From: Symsagittifera roscoffensis
Lineage: Eukaryota > Xenacoelomorpha > Acoela > Convolutidae
Direction of reading: 5' to 3'
DNA length: 64,000 nucleotides
NCBI RefSeq assembly: GCF_963678635.1
Contig: NC_087066.1
Location: 50,027,581-50,091,580, forward strand
Shown: in pieces, positions 50,606-63,019 of the stretch
Position numbering within the stretch: position 1 is the first letter of the stretch
How the letters are laid out: the number at the start of each line of letters is the position of its first letter
Translations under genes and position numbers: made by a program
The notes under the pieces: model-generated
What the model saw: the letters and a program-made list of their open reading frames with translations, nothing else
Database searches by the model: none
What the model was told of the DNA's origin: nothing

Positions 50606-52490
50606 TACGACGGTACTTGCATGAATTAGCAGTCCGGAAAAGCAGAAATCTTACTGTGCGAACAGAATTAACTAAACTTTGTCAATTTGTGAAGCCCAAA
50701 AGTGGCATCATATACCGGGTAAACGGAACCCGGCCGATCACGCAACAAGTGGTATCCCGCTATAGGACATGGAACAACTTTGGTTCAACCACCAGAATTT
50801 CTACTCTTACCAGAATCTGATTGGCTTCAACCAAAACTACAGGACGACGCAGTTACTCAACCGGTTTTCACAAAAACAGATAAGGAGAGAACTACTGCAC
50901 TAAAATTCGACTGTGCAACTCTACATACCTATGGTGAAACAAGAAAACATTTCTATTAGCGCAAAAAGAGAACCATTCATTGACGTTTCGAGATGTTCCG
51001 ATTGGCTTCGTCTACTAGGCGCAACTGCTCGTGTTGTACAGTTCAAGGACATTCTTCAGCAAAAATAAAGACGCAATTTAAGAATGACCGACCGGGATAC
51101 GACTAAAACTCTTCTCTACGAGCATTCACAAGAAGCTACCTTCCCTGATAATATTAAACGCTTAGCTACTAAAAAAGTTGCCCTTCTGTTATACTCACCA
51201 TTTATGGATGGTAATCTTCTTTGTGCACGAGGACGACTGAGATATCTACCAATGCCAGATGCAACTAAGTACCCTGTCATTCTGCATGCAAAAGAACCTT
51301 CAATTCAACTTATGATCGAAAACGCACATCAAAAAAGCATGCTCCTCGGCACCGAATTTGTACGACACTACTTGCAACAAAGCTTCATAATTTTGGTGTC
51401 AGGAAAGCCTTAAGACACATTCGACACCACTGTTTCTTGTGCCGCCGCTTTCAAGGAAAAGGTTTAAGCCCTTTCATGGCTGATCTACCTTGAACGCAGC
51501 GCTTCGATGACCCTGAAACTAATCCATATACATTCAAGAACGTTGGACTTGACTACATCGGTCCATTCTACATTGCTAAAAATGATACATCTGAAAAAAA
51601 TTAAATTTGGCTCTTTACTTGTTTAACAAATCGTGCAATCCACCTGGAAACTACCGACAATCTGACAACATAAAACTGCTTGATAGCAATTTGCAGATTC
51701 ATGGCACCACGTGGTTCTTCCAAACTATTTCTTTCGGATAACGCAGCATACTCTGTCGCCGCACGTAAACAAATCATGAAACAACCCATAAATATCAACA
51801 AAGACGAAATTGCAACCAAGCTTCAGCTGCACTCAATTGACTGGCGCCTTAACCCATCATCTGCTCCTCATTTTGGTGGGATGTGGGAACATCTCGTTTC
51901 AATCATCAAACTAGTCTTTGTGTTGAATTTAGGATCGGATAGACTATTCAGGGATCTTTTTTTCAACTATTGTATTTGAATACGAAGGCCTCATCAACTC
52001 AAGGCCACTGACCAATGTAAGTTGCGACATTAATGACACATTACCACTCATACCTAACCACTTCCTACTTAGGAGACCATTCATTTACGCTCCCGCAGCT
52101 TCATTGTATGACCAAACAAATACCAACAATTTAAGAAATAAATCCTGGAAGCTAACCAAGGACCGACTAGACAGCTTCTGGAAGAAAACGCTCCAACCCT
52201 GATCAAACGAACCAAGTGGAACCAAAAAAAAGGAAACCATAAAAAAAACATAGATGACCTCGTGTGGCTCCTCGAAGACTTTACTCCACGAGGCATATGG
52301 CTGTCGTTGGGTAATGTTGTTGAAACGTTTACCGGTCCTGATGGCATTGAGCGCTCATGCGTAATCAAAACAGCGTTAGGAACACATATAGGGCCCGCGT
52401 TGAAACTAGCTTTAGTAGAACCAAAACCGGCTTTTCAGACCTCACCAGCAACTTTATTACCAAGCCCTTTCCCCTCTGGTCTCCGTAGCT
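50606..52490 (+). pseudogene. BEL/Pao integrase and C-terminal domain
   Basis: Scattered pieces: RNase H tail/linker (50,617-50,820), zinc-finger region (51,084-51,413, with MDGNLLCARGRLRYLP, followed by a CRRF segment), catalytic core (about 51,535-51,979, with GLDYIGPFYI, FLSDNAAYS and DWRLNPSSAPHFGGMWEHLV), and the terminal domain (52,262-52,490, VWLLEDFTPRGIW and CVIKTALGTHIGPALKLALVE). Multiple stops and shifts. The first and second DDE Asp and the last Glu are visible. Confidence 0.8.
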
Positions 52491-52504
52491 AATGCCCTCC
52501 CCGA

Positions 52505-52679
52505 GGATATTCATGATGTGAATAATCTTTCACGTGAATTACTGAAAAATGCGGTTAACTCCATTCATAATTAATAAGTTATTGCTGTGTAAAGATACAA
52601 TTTTTGGATAATATAACAATTGACTTCTGACAAGTTAACGAAGATAATTTAAGACATATGAACAAAGAGTCTTGAATAC
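52505..52679 (+). repeat. BEL/Pao 3' LTR
   Basis: Second copy of the ~170 nt repeat at 45,665-45,838, directly after the last integrase-domain frame. It begins GAGGATATTCATGATGTGAATAATC and ends GAGTCTTGAAT, then sequence diverges. With the left copy and the primer-binding site this defines the BEL/Pao insertion. Confidence 0.72.
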
Positions 52680-52699
52680 CGGACAGAGTAGGAGCAATA

Positions 52700-52795
52700 T
52701 GTTCTAGACTGTTCTAGAACAATTAAAGCATTTTGGAACAATTTAGAACAACTAACGTCCGTTTGAAACGTTCTATAGTAATCTAGAACACTTTT
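52700..52795. promoter_or_regulatory. Cluster of TTCTAGAA-type inverted motifs (heat-shock-element-like)
   Basis: GTTCTAGACTGTTCTAGAAC followed within 90 nt by TTTGGAACAATTTAGAACA and GTTCTATAGTAATCTAGAAC. The inverted nTTCnnGAAn arrangement is the unit of heat-shock elements, and at least four half-sites face each other at the right spacing. It lies just outside the BEL 3' LTR. Function is unproven; it may be fortuitous in repetitive AT-rich DNA. Confidence 0.4.
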
Positions 52796-53496
52796 CACTG
52801 GCTCTATTTGCGCCCTGCTCGACCCCTCCCCCTCCAAGCGTTACTGGTGCGCAAACAATAACTACTTCCCAAATTTAGCGTTACGCATTTTTCAAGTTTT
52901 CTCCGGGCTGTTTTTGACGTACGATCAGACGTCAATTATTCAATATTCATTTTTTATTGTGTTTCAAGGTTGCCTGCATATTGCTACGGCATATCATAAA
53001 ATTCAATTTGATCGAAGTTGTAAGTTTGTTGTCCATGCCAAAATGAGTTGCACTCTGACAACGTTAAAAAACTTTCAAAAACTGAAATTGAAAGTGGTGG
53101 GAGTATGGAAAAAAGCGCTTTGTTCTTTGATTCTAGCTAAATTTGAGCTAAATTTTTCAGTCTAACTGAATGTTTTGAATTTGATTTTTAGTTCTTGAAA
53201 AAAGAAATTACCGTTGTCATAAATCAATGAAAATTTGCAAGATGAAGAAACTAACTACTGAGAACAATCTTTTACTCCTTTAGTTTATTTCTTTCTAGTT
53301 TGTTTGTTGCATCACGGATTCAGCTCAGCCATGTGAAGTGAGTAGGGGATTAGAAAATAGCCTTGATTTTTGCCAAAACTACCCTTGTTGTTTCACTAAA
53401 AAACTTCACTGTGGCCCAATCAACTTGAACCAGATCTAAACTACTATTTATCATTGGTTATTATTATATTTGTATTATTATTATTATTATTTGTAA
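52796..53496. other. Spacer without supported genes
   Basis: AT-rich. It contains a short pyrimidine tract near 52,825 and an ATT microsatellite near 53,470-53,492. An 83-codon frame (52,914-53,165) has low-complexity Lys-rich composition and no recognisable motif; I do not call it a gene. Confidence 0.4.
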
Positions 53497-53757
53497 GTGT
53501 TGAAACTACTTGTAGTTTCAACACCAGAACAATTTGAATTAAACTTAGAATACAGTTGTTCTCATTCTGGAACTAACTCGCTTAGAACGGTGTACACTAG
53601 ATCTATTGAGACTAGGAGATATAAGATTAAGATTAAAATTGGTATTAGACTAAAAAGTTGCGCGAATCTATCCGGCCGAAAAGAAGATAGCGTGACGAGC
53701 AGACGGTGTACTTTATCTGAAATCACTCTATGAGTATAGTAACCAATACATAGCTCA
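53497..53757 (+). repeat. Possible 5' LTR of Gypsy element B
   Basis: A perfect inverted repeat, GTGTTGAAACTAC-TT-GTAGTTTCAACAC (53,497-53,524), could mark an LTR start TGTTGAAAC, since TGTTG is a common Gypsy LTR terminus. About 260 nt later TGGTGCGACC (53,760-53,769) follows ...CTCA-TC and could be a primer-binding site. The 3' LTR is outside the window, so nothing confirms it. Confidence 0.35.
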
Positions 53758-53759
53758 TC

Positions 53760-53769
53760 TGGTGCGACC
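53760..53769 (+). promoter_or_regulatory. Candidate primer-binding site of Gypsy element B
   Basis: TGGTGCGACC is complementary to a tRNA 3' end GGTCGCACCA. It starts with TGG, as primer-binding sites must, two bases after CA. It is 1.7 kb upstream of the first gag-like frame, which is long but not unusual for a decayed copy. Confidence 0.3.
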
Positions 53770-55462
53770 AAAAGTCTAGAACAGACCTTAACTAATCTAG
53801 ACTTAGACAAAAGTTAGATTAGAATTAGACAAATACAACATTTCAAAAAATGTTATTTGACACAAACTTAGTAGATATGTCTATACGCCTCAATAGATCA
53901 GACCCAATATTCCGAACAATATGAAAACTACCCGGTATTGGAAGAAGAACTCGAACAAGAGACGACATACGACTAGGAAGAAATATACTAATCGATTTCA
54001 TGATCGTACGACAAAAAAGAGATCAATTTTTTGTATTTAGAATACTACCAATAGTAAATTTAGATTTCAATTTACTGACATAATTTTTTGAAGAATCATC
54101 TTCAATAACCTTTCATGGCGCTAAATCTAATCATTATCCAATAACAACTGATAAAAACAACACTTGTTGTTTTCCTTAAATCAGCTGTAAATTGAATAAA
54201 ATCTTGAACAAATATTTTTTAAATAAAAAAATACAAAAATTAGTTAATATAAATCATACATCGTTAGCATATATAATTCATCTTTTCATCCCAGCTTCAT
54301 CGCCTAAAACATAACAGCAAACCTCAAAAACTAACAATAATCAAAACTAAAACTTAACCCTAACCTTTTTTAAATAAATTATCAGGGCCTATCCTTGCAT
54401 TCACTTAAACTAATACCATTTTAAATACAGATCATCAAAGCTTTCCTTGGATCTTTAATTTAAATAAACTATATCTAAACTTCTAAATGTCTGAATTCTT
54501 GATCATCAAGAAATATCCTTGGATCAAATAGAACAATTTTGTTCTCTCCCTCCCAATTTAATTGTTGTCTAACGATCTCAAACGTCGATTCACTACCCAA
54601 CTCTTTTTAAAGACCCAGAACTAACAGAAGTTTTTCAAAAAACTAACCATTTTAATTAGAATAAACAGTGAAGAACTTCGGTTATTCAGCCTTCACTTGA
54701 TCCCCCTCCTCTTAGATGACCCGGGCTAAAACACTTAAGCTTAATATGTCATACAAAAGTATCTAACAAGCTACTTGCGTTCTAATTTTACCTGACCCTT
54801 GTGGATTGATTTACTATTCTTCAAGCCTTGATCACAAATCACAACCCCTGAATAAGGTTAGGTAGTCTAAATTAACTTAGAAATATTCACGAGAAAGTAA
54901 AATCATTCTCAGGAATCGATATTCGCTTTTCTCTCCAAGCCAACCATACGACCCAAGTTAAGCTAAGCACAAAAAATTGTAAGAACTAACAGTTTAAAAC
55001 ATTAGAAATCACTAATCCCAATGTTGCACCCGTCATCGTAAACCTTATGTCAAGAGACAATTTAGGAAACAAACAAACAATCATAATACACAACTGTTCA
55101 ATCAACAAAAAAATACGACCTCGCAATCACACCACACAAACAATCAGTAGGATACATAAGAACAAAAAGACAAACACTAAAAAAGAAAAAAATTAACAAA
55201 AAAATTTTGTTAGAAAAAGATTTTCAAAACGAAGAAACGCAGTCTCAGAATCGAAAACAAGCGAAATACAAGAACTCCGCAATTCAAAAGACTCGATAAA
55301 TAAAAACCATAAAATTTACAATCAATTATATTTCACTGACTCAGAAACCACATCACAAGCATCAATAAAAGGCAAACGAAGAATAAAAAATCGTTACACA
55401 AACAAACCAATACGTTTGTACAATTGGAATCAACCAATTAGACACAATAAAAACTTTACGCT
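53770..55462 (+). other. Leader of Gypsy element B
   Basis: About 1.7 kb, very AT-rich, with no supported gene. Many short Lys/Asn/Gln-rich frames arise from A-rich sequence. Toward the right, from about 55,200, the pattern of codons begins to resemble a decayed, basic gag N-terminus, but stops prevent a firm call. Confidence 0.4.
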
Positions 55463-56563
55463 AACAGTCATACAACACAAAACTAATTCGAAATGATGAT
55501 TATCTAGAAAATTTAGTACTTCCGTTTTTAATAAATTCATTAACTGAACCTCGAGGACAGGTACAATTTTGTCAAAAATTAATCGCAAATTTATTCGAAA
55601 AAGGAGAAAGTCCGTGCACAAGAGATTTCCCCGATGTAAAAATCAAAAGACAACTTCTTGACCACTATCTAAAAGGTATATGTAGTCTCACATCACAATA
55701 TGGAATCTACACAATAGAAATCAAATCACCAAACGCATTTCATGACAGACATCTCATCCAAACTGATGACGTAGATGTTGAATTTTGAAAAGTTTTTTCA
55801 CAATACATCAAAAGCATACAACACCAAAACTCACAAAGAGTAAACTCAGTTTTCACAAATGATGTAATCTCAATAATATATATCTATTCATCTATTTTAG
55901 AATTGAAAGAACCTCAGGAACCTCAAAACGATTCACCAACTCAAACATCTCGACAAACAATTGTACGACAAGAAAATAACACATTTTCAAAATTTTTTAA
56001 TGCAAGTAATTTTGACAAATAATGATCTAACACAAGATGTTAAACACGGTTTACAAAAAATCTTAGCATGGTTCATAATCGATTATTTTAGTCATAATGT
56101 TGATCTTAACGCACAAGCAAGAAAAAATTTTAGACCACAAAATACTGATGACGAAACCGTTCTAGCAGAACAATCAGATTATGTTTGGGACCCTGAATAG
56201 TCTCATGAATCGTTTATTAAAAAACCAACAGATATATCAAGTCAAGCAAATAGCACAATGTCTATTCACAAAGATTTTGTTAGGGTATACCCACTTACAA
56301 TTGACGCAACTATAATTCATTCTTCCCTGAAAGAACTGGAAAATAGTTTAAACTCCACAATTATAAATCATGATAACTTAAATGGAACAAAAAATCTTAC
56401 ACAACAAGATATACAAACTCCATCCCATTTTGTAAACGAAGAAAAAAGTGAATCAATAACAACGACAGAAGCACAACGAAGAATTTCACCTATTCAACCT
56501 AATTTTACAACTCCAAAACAAAAAACCCAACGCTGCATCAAACAATTAAACAATCAACAGTAA
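55463..56563 (+). pseudogene. Gypsy element B gag, N-terminal part
   Basis: The first frame (55,463-56,021) is open apart from TGA near 55,786. It includes LTEPRGQVQFCQKLIANLF, TRDFPDVKIKRQLLDHYLK and ICSLTSQYGIYTIEIKS. After a frameshift near 56,000 a second frame (55,961-56,563, one TAG at 56,198) continues with NNDLTQDVKHGLQKILAWF and FVRVYPLTIDATIIHSSL. The conserved-looking hydrophobic and charged pattern and the position before the capsid domain mark it as gag. Its function in the particle is not known to me. Confidence 0.55.
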
Positions 56564-57207
56564 AACCCTCTGCTGCACCAAAAAATTCACAAATGGATTA
56601 CCAAACGTCTCGACCAGTAACAAAACCATCATACAAACAAAAAGCATAACTTAGAAATAATTTTGCAGAACATATTTATAACTATGTAAACAAGTCAAAA
56701 ACAACTAAAACCTCTAGAGTAAACACTCAGAACTACTTATATTCACAAATTCAGAATATACCACAGCCAACTTCAAATTCTATAAATTTTCATGAGCAAC
56801 CACGATCTTCAGAAGAACAAATGAAAATTACCCATTTTTTCAACAAAATAAAAATAATACGAATAAATAGCAAAAATAAATACCAAAAACTAACCTCACT
56901 ATCATACAAGAAATTATTTTCCATCAGATGATGAAGAATACTATAATCAAAATCATCAACAATTTTATCCAAGCCAAAGACCTCGTTCTTACAGTTTTGA
57001 CCAACCAGATATCTTCGAACCATACACATGCAATGAACAAACACGACAACCAAAAAATAATCCCACATCGTGCAATAACAATTTTCAACAACAAAAACCA
57101 GTTAAGACACAATCATGCCAACCGACTCAAATGCATTACGAAACTCACTACCATATTATTTACAGCAATATGAAATAACCAAAAAGCCAACTTAGAAATT
57201 TTTCTCA
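56564..57207 (+). other. Low-complexity linker of element B gag
   Basis: Gln/Asn/Thr/Pro-rich sequence in several shifted frames, including PRSYSFDQPD-type and CNNNFQQQKP segments around 56,980-57,110. It connects the gag N-terminal part and the capsid domain. Too decayed for exact boundaries. Confidence 0.4.
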
Positions 57208-58050
57208 AATGCCAAATGCCGCAGAATCACTACAGATGACTATGAAGCCATACCTAATGGGTGTATCATCAATATCATTAAATAAACCACTAATGGTCTT
57301 TACAGGCACAGATCCTGAATACTCTGTAGAGGATTACCTAAATGCAGTCACATCAATTTAAACTTTGAATATAGGACCTGAACCAGTAAATACGCCACTT
57401 CATCAAAATTGGATACATAGGCGCACAGCTTTAAGCCAAACCACGTTTGTCGGCGCAGCCCAAAAATGGTTTTCAGTTTTAACTCCAGAAATAAAATCAG
57501 ATTGGAAAAGATTCCCACAAGAATTCTCAAAAATGTTTGATTCGGAAAGAAACAAACAACATCAAAGAGTTTTATGCAATGAGATTCGTAGACTACCAAA
57601 TGAAACAATTTAACAACTTGCAGTAAGAATTGAAACGCTAGTTCGAAAAACATACTCACTCAATACTCATGATTTTGAAAAAACACAGTTGACAGAAATC
57701 TTAATGATGACTCTAACACCTTAATTGCGAAAAAGAGCAATAAAAAAAGAGCATCACACCCTTCCTCAACCCGAGACTTAGATTTAGACTTTAGAAAACT
57801 AGTAGATAAACTAGAGCAAGCAGAAATCACTAAGAAATTAGATGAAACGGAAAATCTAAAGTTACAATATGTCAACAACATCCAAACCACTACTTCACAA
57901 ATAAACAATATTAACGACTCTGATACAGATTTATGTGAAAAGATCACTTAAATTTTGAACATTTACGATAAAAACCCAAATTTTGAAGGCAATTCATCCT
58001 TCAAAAAATGTTTAAACTATTTCCGACGATAGCATTGCTGATTGTAGCCA
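57208..58050 (+). pseudogene. gag: Gypsy element B gag capsid domain and zinc-knuckle trace
   Basis: A frame with stops at about 57,358, 57,611 and 57,722 encodes PLMVFTGTDPEYSVEDYLNAV, HQNWIHRRTALSQ, GAAQKWFSVL, FPQEFSKMFDSERNKQHQRV, NEIRRLPNE and LDFRKLVDKLEQAEI. This is the helix order of a Gypsy capsid (Retrotrans_gag-like). After it, near 58,010-58,050, CLNYFRR and, one base out of frame, SIADCSQ look like the halves of a zinc knuckle. Confidence 0.75.
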
Positions 58051-58859
58051 AAAAAAACAAGATAACTAAAATAAACAACAAAAATATAGAGATACAAATA
58101 AATCTTTTCATCAGTACATGAAAAAAGATCAAAATTTTCCCAGTAAAAATTAACTTCATAGTAATAATAGTTCATGAAAACCACGCCCGAATAAATCAAA
58201 TTATTCTAGACAACAATCACCTCATAATTAAAATTGAAAACAACCTGAAATAATCAAATTTGCAGTAAAAACTGACATAGACCAATCACAAACAAATAAT
58301 CTACAACATTTCCCACTTTATCCAGACTGTCAAAACAACCACTACGAAGTAGACCTACTAGAAACATCTACATTCAAACCGATACCATACTCTTCATGGT
58401 ATGTTTAATTTTTTAGGATTTCTTTTCTCACTGTTAAAAGGAATCTATAACACATGCACTATACACACACAAATAAATCGCCAAGCAAGTGTAGCACGTA
58501 TATTATTTGCAGGATTTTTTGGAATTTTCTCATCATCAATCAATAAAATACTTCTAGATGCACGAATAAAAGAATGTAATACCAGAATATCCACAAGACC
58601 AAACACATATGACGAAGAACATAATAATGTAGATACAACACCTACAGCACCACAGATACCAACCCTACCACAAAACCATCCATAATCTTTAGTTCCCTAA
58701 AATTTTCGAAACCTAGCAATCACAAATATTCCAAATTTCAGACCAAATACAACAAAAAGTCCCATTCAACACATAATGACACATCATTCACAAACTGATA
58801 ATACATATGAACAAATTATCGAACAACCTCATACCACCATTTTTCAGTCTCAAAATAAT
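58051..58859 (+). other. Region where protease/RT/RNase H would be expected; not found
   Basis: Broken frames only. A stretch ending KPIPYSSWYV (about 58,350-58,405) may be the tail of gag. A 94-codon frame (58,401-58,685) has a hydrophobic LFAGFFGIFSSS segment but no retroelement motif. No DTG, no YxDD and no RNase H strand is visible. A deletion of roughly 2-3 kb relative to a complete Gypsy pol is the likely reason. Confidence 0.5.
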
Positions 58860-60132
58860 CATTTTTAGCCCACGATGAGCCGACAGAAACAATACACAGC
58901 AAAAACCAAACAAACAAAAATTATATAAAGATAGAAAAAGAAAACCTCACTGATAATATAAATTCATCAGGCCCACCAAATAATGATTCAAAATATACCT
59001 TAAATCATGTTTTTAACCTTTATGACCCACTAGATACAATACCTCTATCAAAAGTAGAAATTGAAAACATTTTTTTCTTAATAAAAGAAAAAATAACTTT
59101 CGAATTATTACAGAAACATCAAAACCTTGACTCAGTCATTACACAATTAAAATCTTGGCACAAATATAAAACCAAGTCAAATAAAGCCGATATCACCATT
59201 CTAGAAGAAAATACCCTTCTTAGATATTTCAGAAAAATTAACAATACCTCTATCAACAAAAACATAGATATTTTAGATGAACAAACATTTGATATCAAAG
59301 TATCCTGCCTATTTTTAAGTATGATGCTTATAGCTTTTCATACCTCACACTCTTTACACACTAAAGGACACTCAGGAGCAGAAAAAACATATTCAAACTT
59401 TATTCAAAATTTTCATTTCCCAAATGCACCAATTTGGATGAAAGCGTTATGCAATGTTTGCATATTATGTCAATTAAGCAAACCACATCCAAACCAAAAG
59501 CAAATTGCTGAAAAACAAGATTTTAAAGGACAAAGTCTATACTTCAATCATAGAATTTCATTCAATACAAAAGGGCCAATATCACCATCCTCAGAAGGAA
59601 ACACATATATAATGGTCATAGTCGACGCTTTTACACACTACGTAGCACTTAACCCAGTACCTCATTGTAATGCTTATTACGCATATACAACACTTTATGA
59701 ACACTGGATAGCAAAATTCGGTTTACTCGAAATCCTTGTCACAGATAATGGCACTGAATTTATAAACAAGGAAATCATTACACTCAGCCATTTATATAAA
59801 ATCAAACACAAACCACGTATATCTCATGCACCATGGACTAATCGATTAGTCGAAGGCATGAACAGTTCATTACAAGAATATCTTAGATGTATCATTAACG
59901 GAAATGACACACGATATACAGAATGGTCATCAGATGTAAGACTATTCCCACTATCTTATAACTCGAAAATCACAACAACTTTAGGACTATCGCCCTATGC
60001 AATGGTTTTCAATCAAAAACCAAGAAAACCGATAATGTTCACAGCAAATTCTTCGAAGAATACACAAGGTTATTGTCAACCCACTAAAGAATCAATATGT
60101 TACAATCTACCACTACATACCCACGATTAAGA
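58860..60132 (+). pseudogene. Gypsy element B integrase
   Basis: One uninterrupted frame of about 424 codons; the first Met is at 59,321 but the frame is open from 58,860, as expected inside a polyprotein. N-terminal: LLQKHQNLDSVITQLKSWHKY linker. Zinc finger: HTSHSLHTKGHSG and CNVCILCQL. Core: ISFNTKGPISPSS, where the first catalytic Asp appears changed to Asn; VTDNGTEF (second Asp); RLVEGMNSSLQEYL (Glu). Downstream FPLSYNSKITTTLGLSPYAMVF is typical. The Asn change would abolish joining activity. It is the best preserved part of element B. Confidence 0.85.
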
Positions 60133-60738
60133 TCACTTTCATCATCCACAAATTTTAAAATTAGCTTCCGGTACACACACCGAATTGATTTTAAACAGAG
60201 ATAAAAAACACAATGAAATCTACCAGAAATTAACAAAAAAATTGTTACAAAGAAAAAAAAATATTAATTGCCAAATAAACTCCCAATTTACCCAGCTACA
60301 AACTTAAAAATCGGAACATACGTTTTAATTCCAAATTTTACAACACAAAAAAGAATTTCGAAAAAACTACAACCACTCCAAAAAGGACCATATGAAAGAA
60401 TTGATAAACCCACTAATGTACCATACAAACTTACAGATCCAAATAAAGAAGAAATCGATCGACACTGAAACAATCTTTTACCCTTTTATCCGAAAGAGTA
60501 CGGTCTTCGCGAACTGACTCAATTATACTCTTTTACAGGACTTAAAGTTATTCAAATGGTTCAGATCGATCACGAACAAAATCAAAGCACTAATATGAAC
60601 CCTATTCAAAAACCATTAGATAAAAATGAAAGAGAATTTACCAGACAAACATCAAAAAAATTAGATAATCAAAAGATAACTCAAACAGAAAGAAAAAATC
60701 AAAAATTAGAAGAAAAAACTCTACCACAAGATCAAAAA
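60133..60738 (+). pseudogene. Element B integrase C-terminal tail and linker
   Basis: The integrase frame stops at 60,130-60,132 but related sequence continues (DHFHHPQILKLASGTHTE) before a frameshift near 60,255. The frame 60,268-60,468 then encodes LKIGTYVLIPNF, KKLQPLQKGPYERIDKP and YKLTDPNKEEI, the SH3-like tail that follows Gypsy integrases. After another stop a Lys/Gln-rich piece (60,556-60,738) ends the polyprotein. Confidence 0.65.
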
Positions 60739-61930
60739 TAAAAATATCCACATAGACAATCATTGCAAAGTCAAAATCAGCCACGCAAAGATTACAAAAC
60801 ATTCATTCCACAATCTAAAATATTTTAAAAAGTTGAGTTTCAGAAGCCACTTTGAAATAAATTAACAATTTCTCCTCTTGGATATACTTTCATAAACCGA
60901 ACATTTTCTCAAATTTCATGCTGAACAGCACTTGAACAAACTAGTTCAAAAGCAGCCAAAAAGAACCTTTTCCGAATCGTCACCTCATTTTTAACACGAC
61001 TTCTTTACCCGACAAACAATCACTTTCATGCCAATCTCTAACTATAACTAAAGGAGCTCCAGGTCAAAAATAAGCAAACCGCTAAACACTGACACCTGAA
61101 ACAAACAAAGTCTCAATATTACGACCCTTCCCTTTCAAGTAGAACAAAAATCAACATTATTGTCCCAACTTAGAACCAAAAACCCCCTCAAACAAAATTA
61201 TTAAATTAGACTAAAGAACAAAATGAACATGATCATTTAGCCTAAGGTACGCATATCTCTCAGATAGCCCCAATCATCCAATAAATAACAACAGAACTAG
61301 GAAGACCCTTAGGAGCCCTCGTAATCTTCTTTCACCAAAAAAAGCTGAAATTCAACCCACTTGTTAAAAAACCAATAAATAATCCGACCACACTCGAATT
61401 TAGCCTCAAAAAATAAAAAAAAATTCGATGGAACAAATCATTTCTTCAAATGCTTCTTTCTCAAATAGTCAACAAAATTCAAAATGTTCTTTCAAACTTT
61501 TTTTCAGTCCTATGAAATCTTTTCAAACCTTGATTAAATTTCATATCCGATATTTTAGACATATTCATCCTCTCCCTGATAATTGTTTGCAACTTTTTCA
61601 TCATTTTTTATTCCCCAGCCCAAATTCGTTAATTTTTCTAAAATCACTGACCACCTCCTCAGGTACGATATTTCAAATAACTATCTAAATACTCCAACAT
61701 CTATTCAGTAGAACAGATTTGTTTTCTTCTTTTTATAATAATTCTCACAGTTTCGACATCCCTCATAATGACAATGGGCAAATGTGCAAATGTATTAAAA
61801 AGCTATCATATTTTTCGCATTAGCAACAATACTTTTAATCTTTTTCATCAAAGAATATTACAATAAACATAAAATTTCTTCGTAAACAATTAAAAATTTT
61901 TTAAATCTTTCCAAAATTGCTAATCAACAA
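60739..61930 (+). other. Spacer between integrase and 3' frames of element B
   Basis: About 1.2 kb of AT-rich sequence. An 86-codon frame (61,428-61,688) is rich in Ser, Phe and Leu with FSPMKSFQTLIKFHI and may be a decayed hydrophobic segment. I see no motif and do not call a gene. Confidence 0.35.
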
Positions 61931-63019
61931 ACCCCACATTAGTCCTCACCAACAACATCCCAAGAACCTCCAACAACACCAAGTGTAGTCAAACCGACAA
62001 CACCCAATCATCAACACGCATCTCTTTTCAAGACAATCCATATAATTTTGAAGAAAGACACGCACGACTGTCCGAACCACTAGAACCAGTAATTCGCCAA
62101 GCATCTCTAAGCGAACCACAATACGAACCATTATATAATATTTAACCCCTTCTCCAACAAGATCTTAATAGAGCAAGACCCCAAAGTCAAAACCAAAAAA
62201 CGCGTTCGAAATAAACAGACAAATGATTCATCCAAGACAAAATAGAAAATTTCAAAACCCCAGAGTTCAATTCAACATACCTCATTCACCAAAAGCAAAC
62301 CCTATAGACCTCTCCAGTAGTACAATTCAAAGCACTCCCCAGACCTCAACACAACAAAACACGTCGAATATTCCATTAGATTATTTAGGTTTAACCCCTA
62401 CATCTTGACAAATCCGAGAAAAACCTTTCAACCCCCCAGCCACTACAGAACACCTCCCATTTTGGATGACACAAGTTTTTACTCAAGGGGAGCCAAATTT
62501 AGTAAACGACCCAATACACGTTTCATCTGACACAACTTTGTCACTACGAGAAACTCTTTCACTCCCTCCAACCACTTCCTTAACTCAAATCTCACAAACA
62601 TCATTTTCGTCGATTTTTCCTACAAATCTCGACGCTCGATATAAAGAAAAATCAACCCATAACATACATCTACGATTAGATTGGAATACATTCGTAGCAC
62701 CCCTCCATTATTTGGACAACATCACGAAAGTAACAGGTTACACAACTGGGCACTAAACAGATTACAATATCGACAAGATATCCACAAAGATATACAAGAA
62801 CACAACATACAAATAATTACACAAGATAATCTGACACTAACATTTGAAATCACAGTAGGACTAAATAATATAATTCACCATCCCTTATCCCTAGCCCCTC
62901 CGAATATAACAGCTCAATCCTTACTGCCCCCATTTATAACCACAGAAATCATCTACAAATACGATAGATACACAAAAAAGATAATTGGATATATTACTTT
63001 TTATAATCCATACTCATGA
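61931..63019 (+). pseudogene. Element B 3' reading frame, unassigned (envelope position)
   Basis: Several linked frames: Glu/Arg/Pro-rich stretch near 62,035-62,140, a Pro/Ser/Thr/Gln-rich piece (62,223-62,405), then 62,466-62,756 and, after a frameshift near 62,690, 62,681-63,019 with QIITQDNLTLTFEITVGLNN and IIYKYDRYTKKIIGYITF. The last part looks like a folded beta-rich domain. Its location 3' of integrase is that of env or accessory genes. No known domain is recognised. Confidence 0.4.

Larger units (their letters stand above)
45665..52679 (+). mobile_element. Decayed BEL/Pao LTR retrotransposon
   Basis: About 7 kb with flanking LTR copies, a primer-binding site, gag with the DUF1759-type core, zinc knuckle, degenerate protease, RT, RNase H, integrase and the C-terminal DUF5641-type domain, all on the plus strand in the standard BEL/Pao order. 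Every gene has stops or frameshifts. The ~10% divergence of the LTR copies by eye agrees with an old insertion. Confidence 0.85.
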
